DNA from: Mycobacterium syngnathidarum
Lineage (GTDB): Bacteria > Actinomycetota > Actinomycetes > Mycobacteriales > Mycobacteriaceae
Length of the DNA stretch: 64,000 bases
NCBI RefSeq assembly: GCF_001942625.1
Contig: NZ_MLCL01000029.1
Location: forward strand, 186,001 to 250,000
Reading direction: 5' to 3'
Shown here: one piece after another, positions 35,914 through 46,897 of the stretch
How the letters are laid out: each line of letters begins with the position of its first letter
Position numbering within the stretch: the first letter of the stretch is position 1
Made by a program: the position numbers and the translations under genes
Notes under the pieces: generated by a model
Databases searched by the model: none
The model's input: only the letters and a program-made list of their open reading frames with translations
What the model was told of the DNA's origin: nothing

Positions 35914-37197
35914 TCATGCCTGCTGCCTGGCGGGATGAGCCGGGCCGATCGCCGGGATCACGACGCTGCCCGCATTTGGCGTGCTCGGCTGGTATCCCTG
36001 TTTGCTCAATCTGCCGACTGTCGACGCAACTCGCAGTACATAGGCGTCCCGCGGCACGGCAGGATCGCGGCCGGTGAAGTCGCCGATTCGTTTCAGGCGG
36101 TAGCGCACCGTGTTTGGATGAACGAACAATTTGCGAGCACAAGCTTCGATGGCGCCGCCGGAGTCCAGGAATGCGTCGAGGGTCTCCGTCAGTGCCGGAC
36201 CGGCATCCGCCAACGGGCGCATGACTTCGGTTTCCAGTGCTGCGATGGCCGTCGCATCGCCCAGTAGGGCACGCTCGGGCAACAGTTCGCGCGCCGACAC
36301 CGGCCGGGGTGCGCCGGGCCAGCCGGTCACCGCGTTCATGCCGGAGATCGCCTCGGCGGCGCTGCGGTGGGCGGCGATCAGCGTGGGGGAGGTCGGCCCG
36401 ATCACCACCGGGCCGTCGGCGAACACCGACAGCATGTCGACCAGGAAGCGGTCGGTTGCCGACAGCGCGCCCGAGATGATCGTGACGAGCCAGGTGCCGT
36501 GCACATCCGACAGTGCCGCCCGGCCGTGGCGCTTGACTGCGTCGTGGATGTCCTCGCGGGCCAGGTCCGGCCGGTCCGGGCGGGGCAGGCCCACGATCAC
36601 GGTGGCCGGCGCCGTGGCGTCCCAGTTCAGTGCCGCTGCCTGGGACTGCAGTTCGGGCCCGGTGTCGCCGCGCACCACCGCGTCGACGACGTTGGCCTCC
36701 ATCCGCAGGTCCCAGGCACCGCGGGCCTCGGCCTGATCGGCATACGCGCTGGCCGCCGCGAAGGCCAGGTCACGGCTGTAGCGCAGGATGCCCGCGGTCA
36801 GCGCGTTGAGCTGCTCTTCGGACCGGGCCAGCAGCGGCACCACTTCTTCGAAGAACTCCATCGACGTGCGCACCATCTCGACCGACTGGCGCAGCGCGAT
36901 ACGACGGCGCAGGTCCTGCGGCACCACCTCGAAGGCCTGCGCGGTATAGCTGACGTCGCTTTCGGGGTCCCGCATCCATTCGACGAAGTTCACGACGGCG
37001 GTTTGCACCACCAGCTGCACGCTGGCCCGCTGTGACGCGTCGAGGTCGGAGAAGAAGTCCAGGCGCTCGGCCATGGCATGCACCGCCTCGGTGGCCAACC
37101 GGCCGGAATACTGCTTCAACCGGCGCAGAGTCGAGTCGGGCACGCTCTCCAGGACCTCGACGGTCGACTTCGGCGGCACGAACCGCTTGTCGGGCAT
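35914..37197 (-). CDS. mabR: MabR, PucR-family regulator of mycolic acid synthesis
   Basis: 427 residues. A long helical sensory region is followed by a GGDEF-like middle segment and a C-terminal PucR helix-turn-helix (ACARKLFVHPNTVRYRLKRI, about residues 365-385). It matches Rv2242, an essential regulator that binds the fabD promoter and, from published work recalled here, responds to long-chain acyl-CoA. It stands directly upstream of the FAS-II operon on the same strand, and aceE lies 44 bp before it. Confidence 0.92.
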   Translation of the reverse strand: MPDKRFVPPKSTVEVLESVPDSTLRRLKQYSGRLATEAVHAMAERLDFFSDLDASQRASVQLVVQTAVVNFVEWMRDPESDVSYTAQAFEVVPQDLRRRIALRQSVEMVRTSMEFFEEVVPLLARSEEQLNALTAGILRYSRDLAFAAASAYADQAEARGAWDLRMEANVVDAVVRGDTGPELQSQAAALNWDATAPATVIVGLPRPDRPDLAREDIHDAVKRHGRAALSDVHGTWLVTIISGALSATDRFLVDMLSVFADGPVVIGPTSPTLIAAHRSAAEAISGMNAVTGWPGAPRPVSARELLPERALLGDATAIAALETEVMRPLADAGPALTETLDAFLDSGGAIEACARKLFVHPNTVRYRLKRIGDFTGRDPAVPRDAYVLRVASTVGRLSKQGYQPSTPNAGSVVIPAIGPAHPARQQA

Positions 37198-37241
37198 CCC
37201 TAAAAGCTACGCCACTTTTCTGGTGGATTCCTCCAAGCGAA

Positions 37242-40031
<2,790 letters not shown>

Positions 40032-40176
40032 CTTCCGCTCCTTGTTAGGCGGTTACTACTGACAGTGCTTGTGGCACCTTCTATCGTCCACCTATCTTGC
40101 CGCCTCCGTGCCGCTGGGGGTGGCGGTGCGCAAGTTACCCATCAGTTGCTTTGTGAACCGGTAACGTCTGCAGATC

Positions 40177-40749
40177 GTGCCGGTTGATGGGCGGTTTGAG
40201 GCAAAGGGGCGGATCGTCGCGTGCGCACTCGGTGGCGCTGCGGTGATAGCGATGGTCGTGGTGGGTTGTTCGGCTGTTACCGGCGGTACCGCACAGGTTG
40301 ATTCGACGGCGGCGCCCGAGTACCGGGCGTCGGTGAAGGCCTCGATCGAGGAGTCCTCGGCCAGCTCGGTGACCCGCGAATCCGAACGACAGGCCTCGTT
40401 GACCACCCGTGCCGTGCACACCGTCTGCGAAGACCTCAGTACCTCGGCCGTCGACGCGGTCAACGCGGTCAACGGGTACGTCGAAGCCGTCAACAACGGT
40501 GGGGACACCGCGGCCAAGGCCGGCCCCGCCATCGACGGACTGAACCGCAGCGCCGATCTGGTCAGTTCGGGTCTGTCCGATGCGCTGTCACCGGACCTGC
40601 GCGCCGCGTTGACCGAGTGGATCGACTCGGCCAGAGCCCTCGTGGCCGCCATATCCGGCCAGGTCGGCCCCGATCAGTTCAACGCGGCGTCGACCCGATC
40701 GAACACGGCCAGAGAGGAAGCGCTGAACCGGTGCGACAAGGCTTACTGA
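40177..40749 (+). CDS. Conserved lipoprotein (Rv2240c-like)
   Basis: 190 residues. The N-terminal hydrophobic helix (about 13-30) ends in lipobox VVGC at Cys31, predicting a lipid-anchored envelope protein. The mature part is helical and rich in Ala, Ser and Asp, with two cysteines (one in VHTVCEDLS, one near the C-terminus). The GTG start at 40177 is used. It is divergent from aceE and conserved in position in mycobacteria. Function unknown. Confidence 0.78.
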   Translation: MPVDGRFEAKGRIVACALGGAAVIAMVVVGCSAVTGGTAQVDSTAAPEYRASVKASIEESSASSVTRESERQASLTTRAVHTVCEDLSTSAVDAVNAVNGYVEAVNNGGDTAAKAGPAIDGLNRSADLVSSGLSDALSPDLRAALTEWIDSARALVAAISGQVGPDQFNAASTRSNTAREEALNRCDKAY

Positions 40750-40861
40750 CCTGCCGACGGACAAAGTGGCCCGCCGGGCACCCGCACGGATGCACTGTCG
40801 TGCGACGATAGGGAAATACGCAGTCTTGAGACAGGCTCGAAAATGGTTAGGAGGACCGACG

Positions 40862-41296
40862 GTGGTCGCGGCGGGGACGGACTCAGGCCCGAACTACGCC
40901 CACATCCTGGGGATCCACAAGGATCAGATAGTCCAGGAACTGGGTTGGGACGAGGATAGCGACGACGACATCCGGGCCGACATCGAGGAAGCGTGCGGCT
41001 CAGAGCTGCTCGATGAGGATTCGGACGAAGTTGTCGACGTCGTATTGCTTTGGTGGAGGGACGACGACGGGGATCTCGTCGACCGGCTCATGGACGCCAT
41101 CACCCCACTCGCCGAGGACGGCGTGATCTGGGTGGTGACCCCCAAGACCGGTAAGCCCGGGCACGTGCTGCCCGCAGAGATCGCCGAATCGGCGCCGACG
41201 GCCGGTCTGATGCAGACCTCGTCGGCCAAGTTGGGGGACTGGACGGCGAGCCGGTTGGTGCAACCGAAATCGAAGGCTGCGGGCAAGCGCACCTGA
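40862..41296 (+). CDS. DUF3052 family protein
   Basis: 144 residues, cytosolic, strongly acidic in the middle (ELGWDEDSDDDIRADIEEA). The family is actinobacterial (Rv2239c in M. tuberculosis, from memory) and uncharacterised. GTG 40862 is chosen because AGGAGG precedes it by eight bases; upstream in-frame ATGs have none. Its stop overlaps the ahpE start (TGATG), so the two are co-translated, suggesting a link to redox stress. Confidence 0.83.
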   Translation: MVAAGTDSGPNYAHILGIHKDQIVQELGWDEDSDDDIRADIEEACGSELLDEDSDEVVDVVLLWWRDDDGDLVDRLMDAITPLAEDGVIWVVTPKTGKPGHVLPAEIAESAPTAGLMQTSSAKLGDWTASRLVQPKSKAAGKRT

Positions 41297-41757
41297 TGTT
41301 GGCCGTAGGGGCCCCGGCGCCCGATTTCACGCTTCGGGACCAGAACGGCAGGCCGATCACCCTCAGCGGGTACCGCGGTGCCAAAGACGTGCTGCTGGTG
41401 TTCTTTCCGTTGGCGTTCACCGGGGTGTGTGAGGGCGAACTCGGAGAGATCCGCGACAAGCTGCCGCTGTACGAGAACGACGACACCGCAACCCTGGCCA
41501 TCTCGGTCGGCCCGCCACCGACGCACAAGATCTGGTCCGTCGAAAGCGGATTCACGTTCCCGGTGCTCTCGGACTTCTGGCCGCACGGCGCGGTCACCCA
41601 GGCCTACGGCGTGTTCAATTCCGATGCTGGATACCCCAACCGCGGCACGTTCGTCGTCGACCGGGCCGGCACGATCCGCTTTGCCGAGATGATGGACCCG
41701 GGGCAGCCACGCGATCAGGCGGTCTGGCGGGAGGCACTGGCGGCGTTACGGATCTGA
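41296..41757 (+). CDS. ahpE: One-cysteine peroxiredoxin AhpE
   Basis: 153 residues of thioredoxin fold. The peroxidatic cysteine is Cys45 in PLAFTGVCEGEL. No resolving cysteine is present, as in the AhpE class. It reduces hydroperoxides and peroxynitrite in the cytosol and is recycled by mycoredoxin and mycothiol. Its start overlaps the DUF3052 stop. tRNA-Val follows 57 bp downstream. Confidence 0.94.
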   Translation: MLAVGAPAPDFTLRDQNGRPITLSGYRGAKDVLLVFFPLAFTGVCEGELGEIRDKLPLYENDDTATLAISVGPPPTHKIWSVESGFTFPVLSDFWPHGAVTQAYGVFNSDAGYPNRGTFVVDRAGTIRFAEMMDPGQPRDQAVWREALAALRI

Positions 41758-41814
41758 CGAAACTCCCGCGGGATTTCCGGTCACGCCCCTGCGGCGTGTA
41801 CCGTGCCTGCGACG

Positions 41815-41889
41815 GGGCGCGTAGCTCAGTGGTAGAGCTCTGGTTTTACACACCAGCGGTCGGCGGTTCGATACCGTCCGCGCCCACCA
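41815..41889 (+). tRNA. tRNA-Val (anticodon TAC)
   Basis: A full cloverleaf with encoded CCA. The acceptor GGGCGCG pairs with CGCGCCC; the D arm is GCTC/GAGC; the anticodon arm CTGGT-TTTACAC-ACCAG has anticodon TAC; the T loop is TTCGATA with a GGCGG/CCGTC stem that contains one G-T pair. Confidence 0.93.
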
Positions 41890-41913
41890 TCTTCAGCATC
41901 GACCCGCCGGGTG

Positions 41914-42240
41914 TCACCCCTTGCAGTGCAGGTCGACGTAGACCGTGGTGTAGCGCGTTTGGGTGCCCACCTGGCCGGCCGGTCCCCGGATGATCCAGTT
42001 GTTCTTGACGTCGTGGCCGTCGCGCACCGCACTGACGGTGCATTGATCCATCGACCTGTTGCCTACCTTGGCGACGATGACGTTGTAGCCGTCGGCCTGC
42101 AACTTGTCGATGGTCTCCTGCGCGGAAGGCGCCGAAGGTGCGGCAACCGCGGGAACGGCCGCCATCAGGCCCAAAGCCGCTGCCCCTCCGATGACCGCCA
42201 CCGCGCTCTTCATTCGGATGTATCGTGGCGCTTTCATCAT
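41914..42240 (-). CDS. Small secreted protein of unknown function
   Basis: About 108 residues with a classical signal peptide (KSAVAVIGGAAALGLMAA, cleavage likely after AVAA). The mature domain, about 70 residues, has two cysteines (DQCTVS and DLHCKG) that probably pair. The ATG at 42240 follows AAAGGTGG; a GTG at 42252 is the alternative. The upstream region contains AATTCA/TTCATA repeats at 42353-42383, so it may be controlled by the neighbouring response regulators. No family name is recognised beyond mycobacterial secreted proteins. Confidence 0.72.
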   Translation of the reverse strand: MMKAPRYIRMKSAVAVIGGAAALGLMAAVPAVAAPSAPSAQETIDKLQADGYNVIVAKVGNRSMDQCTVSAVRDGHDVKNNWIIRGPAGQVGTQTRYTTVYVDLHCKG

Positions 42241-42352
42241 TGGAAACACCACCTTTCCAGTAGGTGAATTTCCTTCAGTCTAGGCTCGAATGGACGCGAA
42301 ACCGACCACCTCATATCGAAAACATACGATTTCGCCGAACGACGGCATATGC

Positions 42353-42383
42353 AATTCATAGGAATTCACTGTCGAATTCATAG
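42353..42383. repeat. AATTCATAG direct repeats, response-regulator site candidate
   Basis: AATTCATAG occurs at 42353-42361 and 42375-42383, 22 bp apart (two helical turns), with a third AATTCA at 42363-42368. They lie about 113 bp upstream of the secreted-protein gene at 42240. The core TTCATA is also repeated upstream of the second response regulator at 46553 and 46564. Confidence 0.5.
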
Positions 42384-42444
42384 AAAATGCAGGCAAGAAA
42401 TTGACGCCATTCATGAGGTGGGTGCGCCGGTGGAAAGCGCGGCG

Positions 42445-43212
42445 TCATTCCCCTGGCCGCAGGATGTAGCCGACTCCGCGGACGGTATGGATCATCGGCG
42501 TGCGGTCGGTGTCGATCTTCTTGCGCAGATACGAGATGTAGAGGTCGACGATGCTGGAACGGCCGCCGTATCCATAGGGCCACACGCGGTCGAGGATCTC
42601 GGCGCGGCTGAGCACCCGGCGCGGATTGCGCATCAGATAGCGCAAGAGCTCGAATTCGGTGACGCTCAGCGACACGGGCGCCCCGTCGCGAGACACCTCA
42701 CGGCTGGCGTCATCGAGCCTGAGGTCGCCCACCTGTAGCGTCTCGACATCCGGCGATGCCCCGTGACCGGATCTTCCCAGCAGGCTGCGCAAGCGTGCCA
42801 GCAATTCTTCGAGGCTGAACGGCTTGGCCATGTAGTCGTCGGCTCCTGCGGCGAGCCCCGAGGTGCGGTCCATCACCGAATCGCGCGCCGTCAGGAGCAG
42901 GGTCGGCGTATAGCTCTCGGACTCGCGGACACGACGCAGAATCTCCAGGCCGTCGACATCGGGCAGCATGTTGTCGAGGACCACGACGTCGGGGTCCGTC
43001 TCGTCGAAACTCGTGACTGCCTCGCGGCCGGTGTGGGCGACCTCCATCACCCAGCCCTCATAGTGCAGGGCCATCTTCACCAGGTTGGCCAGCGCCGGCT
43101 CGTCGTCCACCAGCAGTACTCGAATGGGTGAACCGTCGGCACGGTTGAGGCGCGGCTGACCGACAACGGCACCGTGGGGTCGCTGTAGGCCTTTGGCAGA
43201 CACCGACGTCAT
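42445..43212 (-). CDS. OmpR/PhoB-family response regulator 1 (orphan)
   Basis: 255 residues. The receiver domain spans about residues 30-145 with acidic DDE (36-38), phosphoacceptor Asp80 (VVVLDNMLPD) and conserved Lys in MAKPFS. The C-terminal winged helix (about 155-253) has TEFELLRYLMRNPRR and SSIVDLYISYLRKK. There is no histidine kinase gene nearby. It is very close to the second regulator at 45740, especially in the DNA-contact helix, so both may bind similar sites. The start is ATG 43212. Confidence 0.88.
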   Translation of the reverse strand: MTSVSAKGLQRPHGAVVGQPRLNRADGSPIRVLLVDDEPALANLVKMALHYEGWVMEVAHTGREAVTSFDETDPDVVVLDNMLPDVDGLEILRRVRESESYTPTLLLTARDSVMDRTSGLAAGADDYMAKPFSLEELLARLRSLLGRSGHGASPDVETLQVGDLRLDDASREVSRDGAPVSLSVTEFELLRYLMRNPRRVLSRAEILDRVWPYGYGGRSSIVDLYISYLRKKIDTDRTPMIHTVRGVGYILRPGE

Positions 43213-43230
43213 GATTTCATTTTCGCGGCA

Positions 43231-43244
43231 ACAGCTATCGCTGT
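43231..43244. promoter_or_regulatory. ACAGC-TATC-GCTGT palindrome upstream of response regulator 1
   Basis: A perfect five-base-arm inverted repeat about 19 bp before the ATG at 43212. It could be an autoregulatory operator or an mRNA hairpin. Confidence 0.35.
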
Positions 43245-43356
43245 CACCGAGGTCATATCAATTCCTAATCTGCGCAGGTCGCAACACGTCGAAATGGGGC
43301 ACGCGGGGCATTCGGAGCGCAAATCTTTGGGTTCCCTATGCGTCCGTCTGCTTTGC

Positions 43357-43386
43357 TTGACGCCACTTTCTGGCGATCAATAGCCT
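43357..43386 (+). promoter_or_regulatory. SigA-type promoter of the SulP-carbonic anhydrase gene with embedded palindrome
   Basis: TTGACG (43357-43362) and TAGCCT (43381-43386) are separated by 18 bp. The spacer contains a perfect inverted repeat CGCCA-CTTTC-TGGCG (43361-43375), so a protein bound there would block the polymerase. Confidence 0.45.
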
Positions 43387-43410
43387 GGTAAATGTATTTG
43401 TTTGTCAATA

Positions 43411-45708
43411 ATGCATAGCTTTCTTTTGGTGCCGAGGGCCGGCCACCGACAGAAGGAGCCTGCCATTCACCAGCGTCTGACACCGGCCGCTTCGTTACCT
43501 GCCGACGAGTCCGATGGCCCGTCGGGGCAGTCCCGGCTGCACTCGCTGTTGCGCTATGACCTGCCGGCGTCACTGGTTGTCTTCCTTGTCGCCCTGCCCT
43601 TGTCCCTGGGCATCGCAGTTGCCTCCGATGCGCCGGTGCTCGCCGGCATCATCGCCGCGATCGTGGGTGGCATCGTGGTGGGCTTTCTCGGCGGGTCACC
43701 TCTGCAGGTGAGTGGACCCGCGGCCGGGCTGACGGTCATCGTCGCAGGCCTCGTCGGCCAGTTCGGTTGGGCTGTTACCTGCGCGATCACCATCTGCGCA
43801 GGTGTGCTTCAGGTTCTGCTCGGGCTCAGCCGGATTGCCCGCGCGGCACTGGCGATATCGCCGGTCGTGGTGCACGCGATGCTTGCCGGCATCGGCGTCA
43901 CGATCGCCTTGCAGCAGACTCACGTGCTGCTCGGCGGTGACTCCGCAAGTTCGGCCTGGCGCAACGTGACTGGGCTACCCGGGCAGGTGCTCCATGCGCA
44001 CGGGCCCGGTACGTTCCTCGGCCTGCTGGTCATCGGCATCCTCGTAGCATGGCGCTGGGTGCCGGAGCGGGTGAAGGTGATACCCGGCCCGCTGGTGGCG
44101 ATTCTCGGTGTGACAGTGCTCTCGCTCGTGGCACCGTTCGACGTATCTCGGATCGTGATCGACGGCTCGCTGGTAGATGCCCTGCAGCTGCCGAACCTGC
44201 CCGACGGGAATTGGGGTGCGTTCGTCACCGGCGTGCTGACGGTGGCGCTGATCGCCAGCGTCGAAAGTCTGTTGTCCGCTGTGTCGGTAGACCGCATGCA
44301 AAGTCGTGCGCCGCGCACCAATTTCGACCGTGAACTGATGGGTCAGGGCGTGGCCAACATCGCGTCTGGCTCCATCGGCGGTCTGCCGGTGACCGGGGTG
44401 ATCGTGCGTAGCTCCACCAACGTTGCCGCCGGTGCCCAAACCCGCGCCTCGTCGATCCTGCACGGCGTCTGGGTGCTGGCGTTCGCGGTGCCGTTCGCGG
44501 GTCTGGCCAAGCTGATACCCACGGCGGCGCTGGCCGGGCTGCTCATCGTGATCGGCGTGCAACTGGTGAAATGGGCTCACATCAAGACGGCGTGGCGCAC
44601 CGGCGATCTCGCGGTCTACCTCGTCACGATCGTGGGTGTGGTGTTCCTCAACCTGCTTGAGGGTGTGCTGATCGGGCTGGCGCTTGCCGTTTCTCTGACC
44701 GTCTGGCGGGTGGTGCGGGTCAAGATCGCTGCCGATCGGACCGGGGAAGATCAGTGGCGCGTAGTCATCGACGGTTCGGTGACTTTTCTGTCGCTCCCGA
44801 GACTCAACAGCGTGCTGGCGTCTGTGCCGGACGGGGCGCATGTCACCGTCGAGTTGGCGGTCGACTTCATCGACCATGCCGGTTACGAGACCATCGACGC
44901 TTGGCAACGCCAACAGGTCGCGTCCGGCGGCAGCGTCGACATCCACGACGTCGGCGCGGTCGAGATGGACAGCGCGGTCGCCGGGCCGCCGATGCGCGGT
45001 TTCACCCCCATCGACAAACGCACCGGTGTGGTGCCCTGGAGTTCCTGGCAGCCGCAGCTGCGGCCGTCGGTGCTGCACGGGCTGGCGGTCTACCACCGCC
45101 GCACGGCGCCCTTCATCCGGCCGCACATGAAAGAGCTCGAGCACGAACAGCGTCCCGAGACGTTGTTCATCACCTGTGCCGACTCGCGGATCGTGCCCAA
45201 CGTCATCACCAGCAGCGGCCCCGGCGACCTCTTCACGGTCCGCAACGTCGGCAACTTCATCCCGGCCGGGCGCCAGGACGTGTCGGTAGACGCGGCGATC
45301 GCATTCGCGGTGAAGGTCCTCGACGTGTCGTCGATCGTGGTGTGCGGACACTCCAGTTGTGGTGCCATGAACGCGGTATTGCGCGATGGCCCAGGCCAAT
45401 CCACCGGCGATGAAGCGCTTGACGCCTGGCTGGAGTATGCCCGGCCGGCGCTGGCCGCCTTCGGCGGCGGCCGTCATCCGATCGCGAAATCGGCAGCCGC
45501 CGAGGGATTCGACACCGTCGATCAGCTGAGCATGGTGAACGTGGCGCTGCAAGTGCAGACGCTGGCCGAACATCCGCTGTTGCGCGAGCGCTACCAGCAG
45601 GGTCGGCTCGACATCATCGGGCTTTTCTACGACATCCCGAGCGCGGGGGTGCTCCGGGTGACGCCGACCGAGGTGTGCACCTTCGAGCTCGGCCACGCAC
45701 AGTCGTAG
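43411..45708 (+). CDS. SulP-family anion transporter fused to beta-carbonic anhydrase
   Basis: About 765 residues. An N-terminal SulP transporter has some 10-12 transmembrane segments, beginning ASLVVFLVALPLSLGIAVAS, with a QVSGPAAGL signature. A STAS-like segment follows near 450-540, then a C-terminal beta-carbonic anhydrase with zinc ligands in ITCADSR (Cys, Asp) and VCGHSSCG (His, Cys). It probably imports bicarbonate (or sulfate) and interconverts CO2 and bicarbonate. M. tuberculosis Rv3273 has the same fusion (from memory). ATG 43411 is chosen; an in-frame TTG at 43402 is possible. It sits between two response regulators. Confidence 0.9.
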   Translation: MHSFLLVPRAGHRQKEPAIHQRLTPAASLPADESDGPSGQSRLHSLLRYDLPASLVVFLVALPLSLGIAVASDAPVLAGIIAAIVGGIVVGFLGGSPLQVSGPAAGLTVIVAGLVGQFGWAVTCAITICAGVLQVLLGLSRIARAALAISPVVVHAMLAGIGVTIALQQTHVLLGGDSASSAWRNVTGLPGQVLHAHGPGTFLGLLVIGILVAWRWVPERVKVIPGPLVAILGVTVLSLVAPFDVSRIVIDGSLVDALQLPNLPDGNWGAFVTGVLTVALIASVESLLSAVSVDRMQSRAPRTNFDRELMGQGVANIASGSIGGLPVTGVIVRSSTNVAAGAQTRASSILHGVWVLAFAVPFAGLAKLIPTAALAGLLIVIGVQLVKWAHIKTAWRTGDLAVYLVTIVGVVFLNLLEGVLIGLALAVSLTVWRVVRVKIAADRTGEDQWRVVIDGSVTFLSLPRLNSVLASVPDGAHVTVELAVDFIDHAGYETIDAWQRQQVASGGSVDIHDVGAVEMDSAVAGPPMRGFTPIDKRTGVVPWSSWQPQLRPSVLHGLAVYHRRTAPFIRPHMKELEHEQRPETLFITCADSRIVPNVITSSGPGDLFTVRNVGNFIPAGRQDVSVDAAIAFAVKVLDVSSIVVCGHSSCGAMNAVLRDGPGQSTGDEALDAWLEYARPALAAFGGGRHPIAKSAAAEGFDTVDQLSMVNVALQVQTLAEHPLLRERYQQGRLDIIGLFYDIPSAGVLRVTPTEVCTFELGHAQS

Positions 45709-45739
45709 CGGTGCGCTCGGATCGTCTTGTCGCGCTTCG

Positions 45740-46522
45740 TCACTCCTTCGGCCGCAGCATGTATCCGATGCCACGCACGGTGTGAATCATCGGCTCGTGG
45801 CCCTCATCGACCTTCTTGCGCAGGTATGAGATGTAGAGGTCGACGATGCTCGTCTTGCCGCCGAAACCGTAGTTCCAAACCCGCTCGAGTATCTCGGCGC
45901 GCGGCAGGGCCCGCCGCGGATTGCGCATCAGGTACCGCAGCAGTTCGAACTCGGTGACGGTCAGCGTCAGTTTCACACCGGCGCGCGTCACCTCGTGGGT
46001 GGCTCCGTCGAGCACGATGTCGCCGACCCGCAGCACCTCGTCGACGGGCGGTTCGGTATGGCTGGACCGGCGCAGCAAACTCCGCAGCCGGGCGATGAGC
46101 TCCTCCAGGCTGAAGGGTTTGGTCATGTAATCGTCCGCGCCGGCGGTCAAGCCGGTTACCCGGTCCACCACCGAATCACGCGCAGTGAGGAACAACGTCG
46201 GGGTATATGGCTCGGCCGCCCGTACCTGTTGCAGGATCTGCATTCCGTCGATGTCAGGCAGCATGATGTCCAGCACGATGGCATCGGGCTTGCTGTCGTT
46301 GAACATGGCCACCGCATCGCCGCCGTTGTGTGCGACGTCGACGGTCCAGCCTTCGTAACACAGGGCCATCTTGACCAGGTTCGTCAGCGCCGGTTCGTCG
46401 TCGACCACCAACACCCGGATCGGTGAACCGTCAGCACGATGCATTCGGGGTAGCTGACCGAGCATCGCTTGCCGGGGTGCTTGTTCACGAGGGGACACCG
46501 ACATCGCCGCCATAATTCCCAT
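45740..46522 (-). CDS. OmpR/PhoB-family response regulator 2 (orphan)
   Basis: 260 residues. The receiver domain has DDE (41-43), phosphoacceptor Asp85 (IVLDIMLPD) and Lys in MTKPFS. The winged helix contains TEFELLRYLMRNPRR and TSIVDLYISYLRKK, almost the same as regulator 1. No kinase gene is nearby. The start could be ATG 46522, 46513 or 46504. TTCATA repeats at 46553 and 46564 and a palindrome at 46619-46634 lie upstream and suit autoregulation. Confidence 0.87.
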   Translation of the reverse strand: MGIMAAMSVSPREQAPRQAMLGQLPRMHRADGSPIRVLVVDDEPALTNLVKMALCYEGWTVDVAHNGGDAVAMFNDSKPDAIVLDIMLPDIDGMQILQQVRAAEPYTPTLFLTARDSVVDRVTGLTAGADDYMTKPFSLEELIARLRSLLRRSSHTEPPVDEVLRVGDIVLDGATHEVTRAGVKLTLTVTEFELLRYLMRNPRRALPRAEILERVWNYGFGGKTSIVDLYISYLRKKVDEGHEPMIHTVRGIGYMLRPKE

Positions 46523-46552
46523 TGTCCAAATACATAGTTTGGTGTCACATGG

Positions 46553-46569
46553 TTCATACCATATTCATA
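46553..46569. repeat. TTCATA-N5-TTCATA upstream of response regulator 2
   Basis: Two TTCATA copies 11 bp apart, matching the core of the repeats at 42353-42383, 31-47 bp upstream of the regulator's first ATG. This is the spacing OmpR/PhoB dimers use. Confidence 0.5.
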
Positions 46570-46618
46570 TTGGGCCGGAACGGTGTGGCGGCTCCTTCCG
46601 CCCCAAACTCATGTCGAT

Positions 46619-46634
46619 ATTTCAATGTTGAAAT
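46619..46634. promoter_or_regulatory. ATTTCAA-TG-TTGAAAT inverted repeat
   Basis: Perfect seven-base arms with a two-base spacer, about 100 bp upstream of response regulator 2. It has operator-like symmetry; no cognate protein can be named. Confidence 0.4.
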
Positions 46635-46897
46635 GTTTGCGCCCCGAAAGGGTTGTCATAGTCGAACTCTGCGTTTTTTGGGCCAAAGATGTTGGAGTGC
46701 AACGAAACTAGACACCTTCGGTGGCGTGCGGACGGTAGTGGCGCCTGGCTGATGCCGCCGATGTTCGTCCGCGCGCGAAATAGTTCACAATGCAAGCGGA
46801 TTGCCGCTATTGGCTGCCAGGCGCATTGTCGGCGATAGGGAAGAGGGGCTCGATTCATATTCTCTGTGCACCGCTCAAGCGGCTTTTCGTTCGAATC

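Larger units (their letters stand above)
46523..46897. other. Gene-free 375-bp gap, AT-richer, with regulatory-looking repeats
   Basis: No convincing gene is seen. It contains two TTCATA copies at 46553-46558 and 46564-46569, a 16-bp inverted repeat at 46619-46634, and lower GC than its neighbours. It is probably the promoter region of response regulator 2 and the downstream region of the secreted-protein gene at 46898. Confidence 0.6.

Noticed and set aside
43975..45774. A 599-codon frame antisense to the SulP-carbonic anhydrase gene
   Set aside because: The plus-strand protein has clear transporter and carbonic anhydrase motifs; the antisense product is His/Arg-rich with no motif.
46522..46752. 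A 76-codon plus-strand frame in the gap upstream of response regulator 2
   Set aside because: No ribosome site, no recognisable family, and it overlaps the promoter region of a divergent gene.
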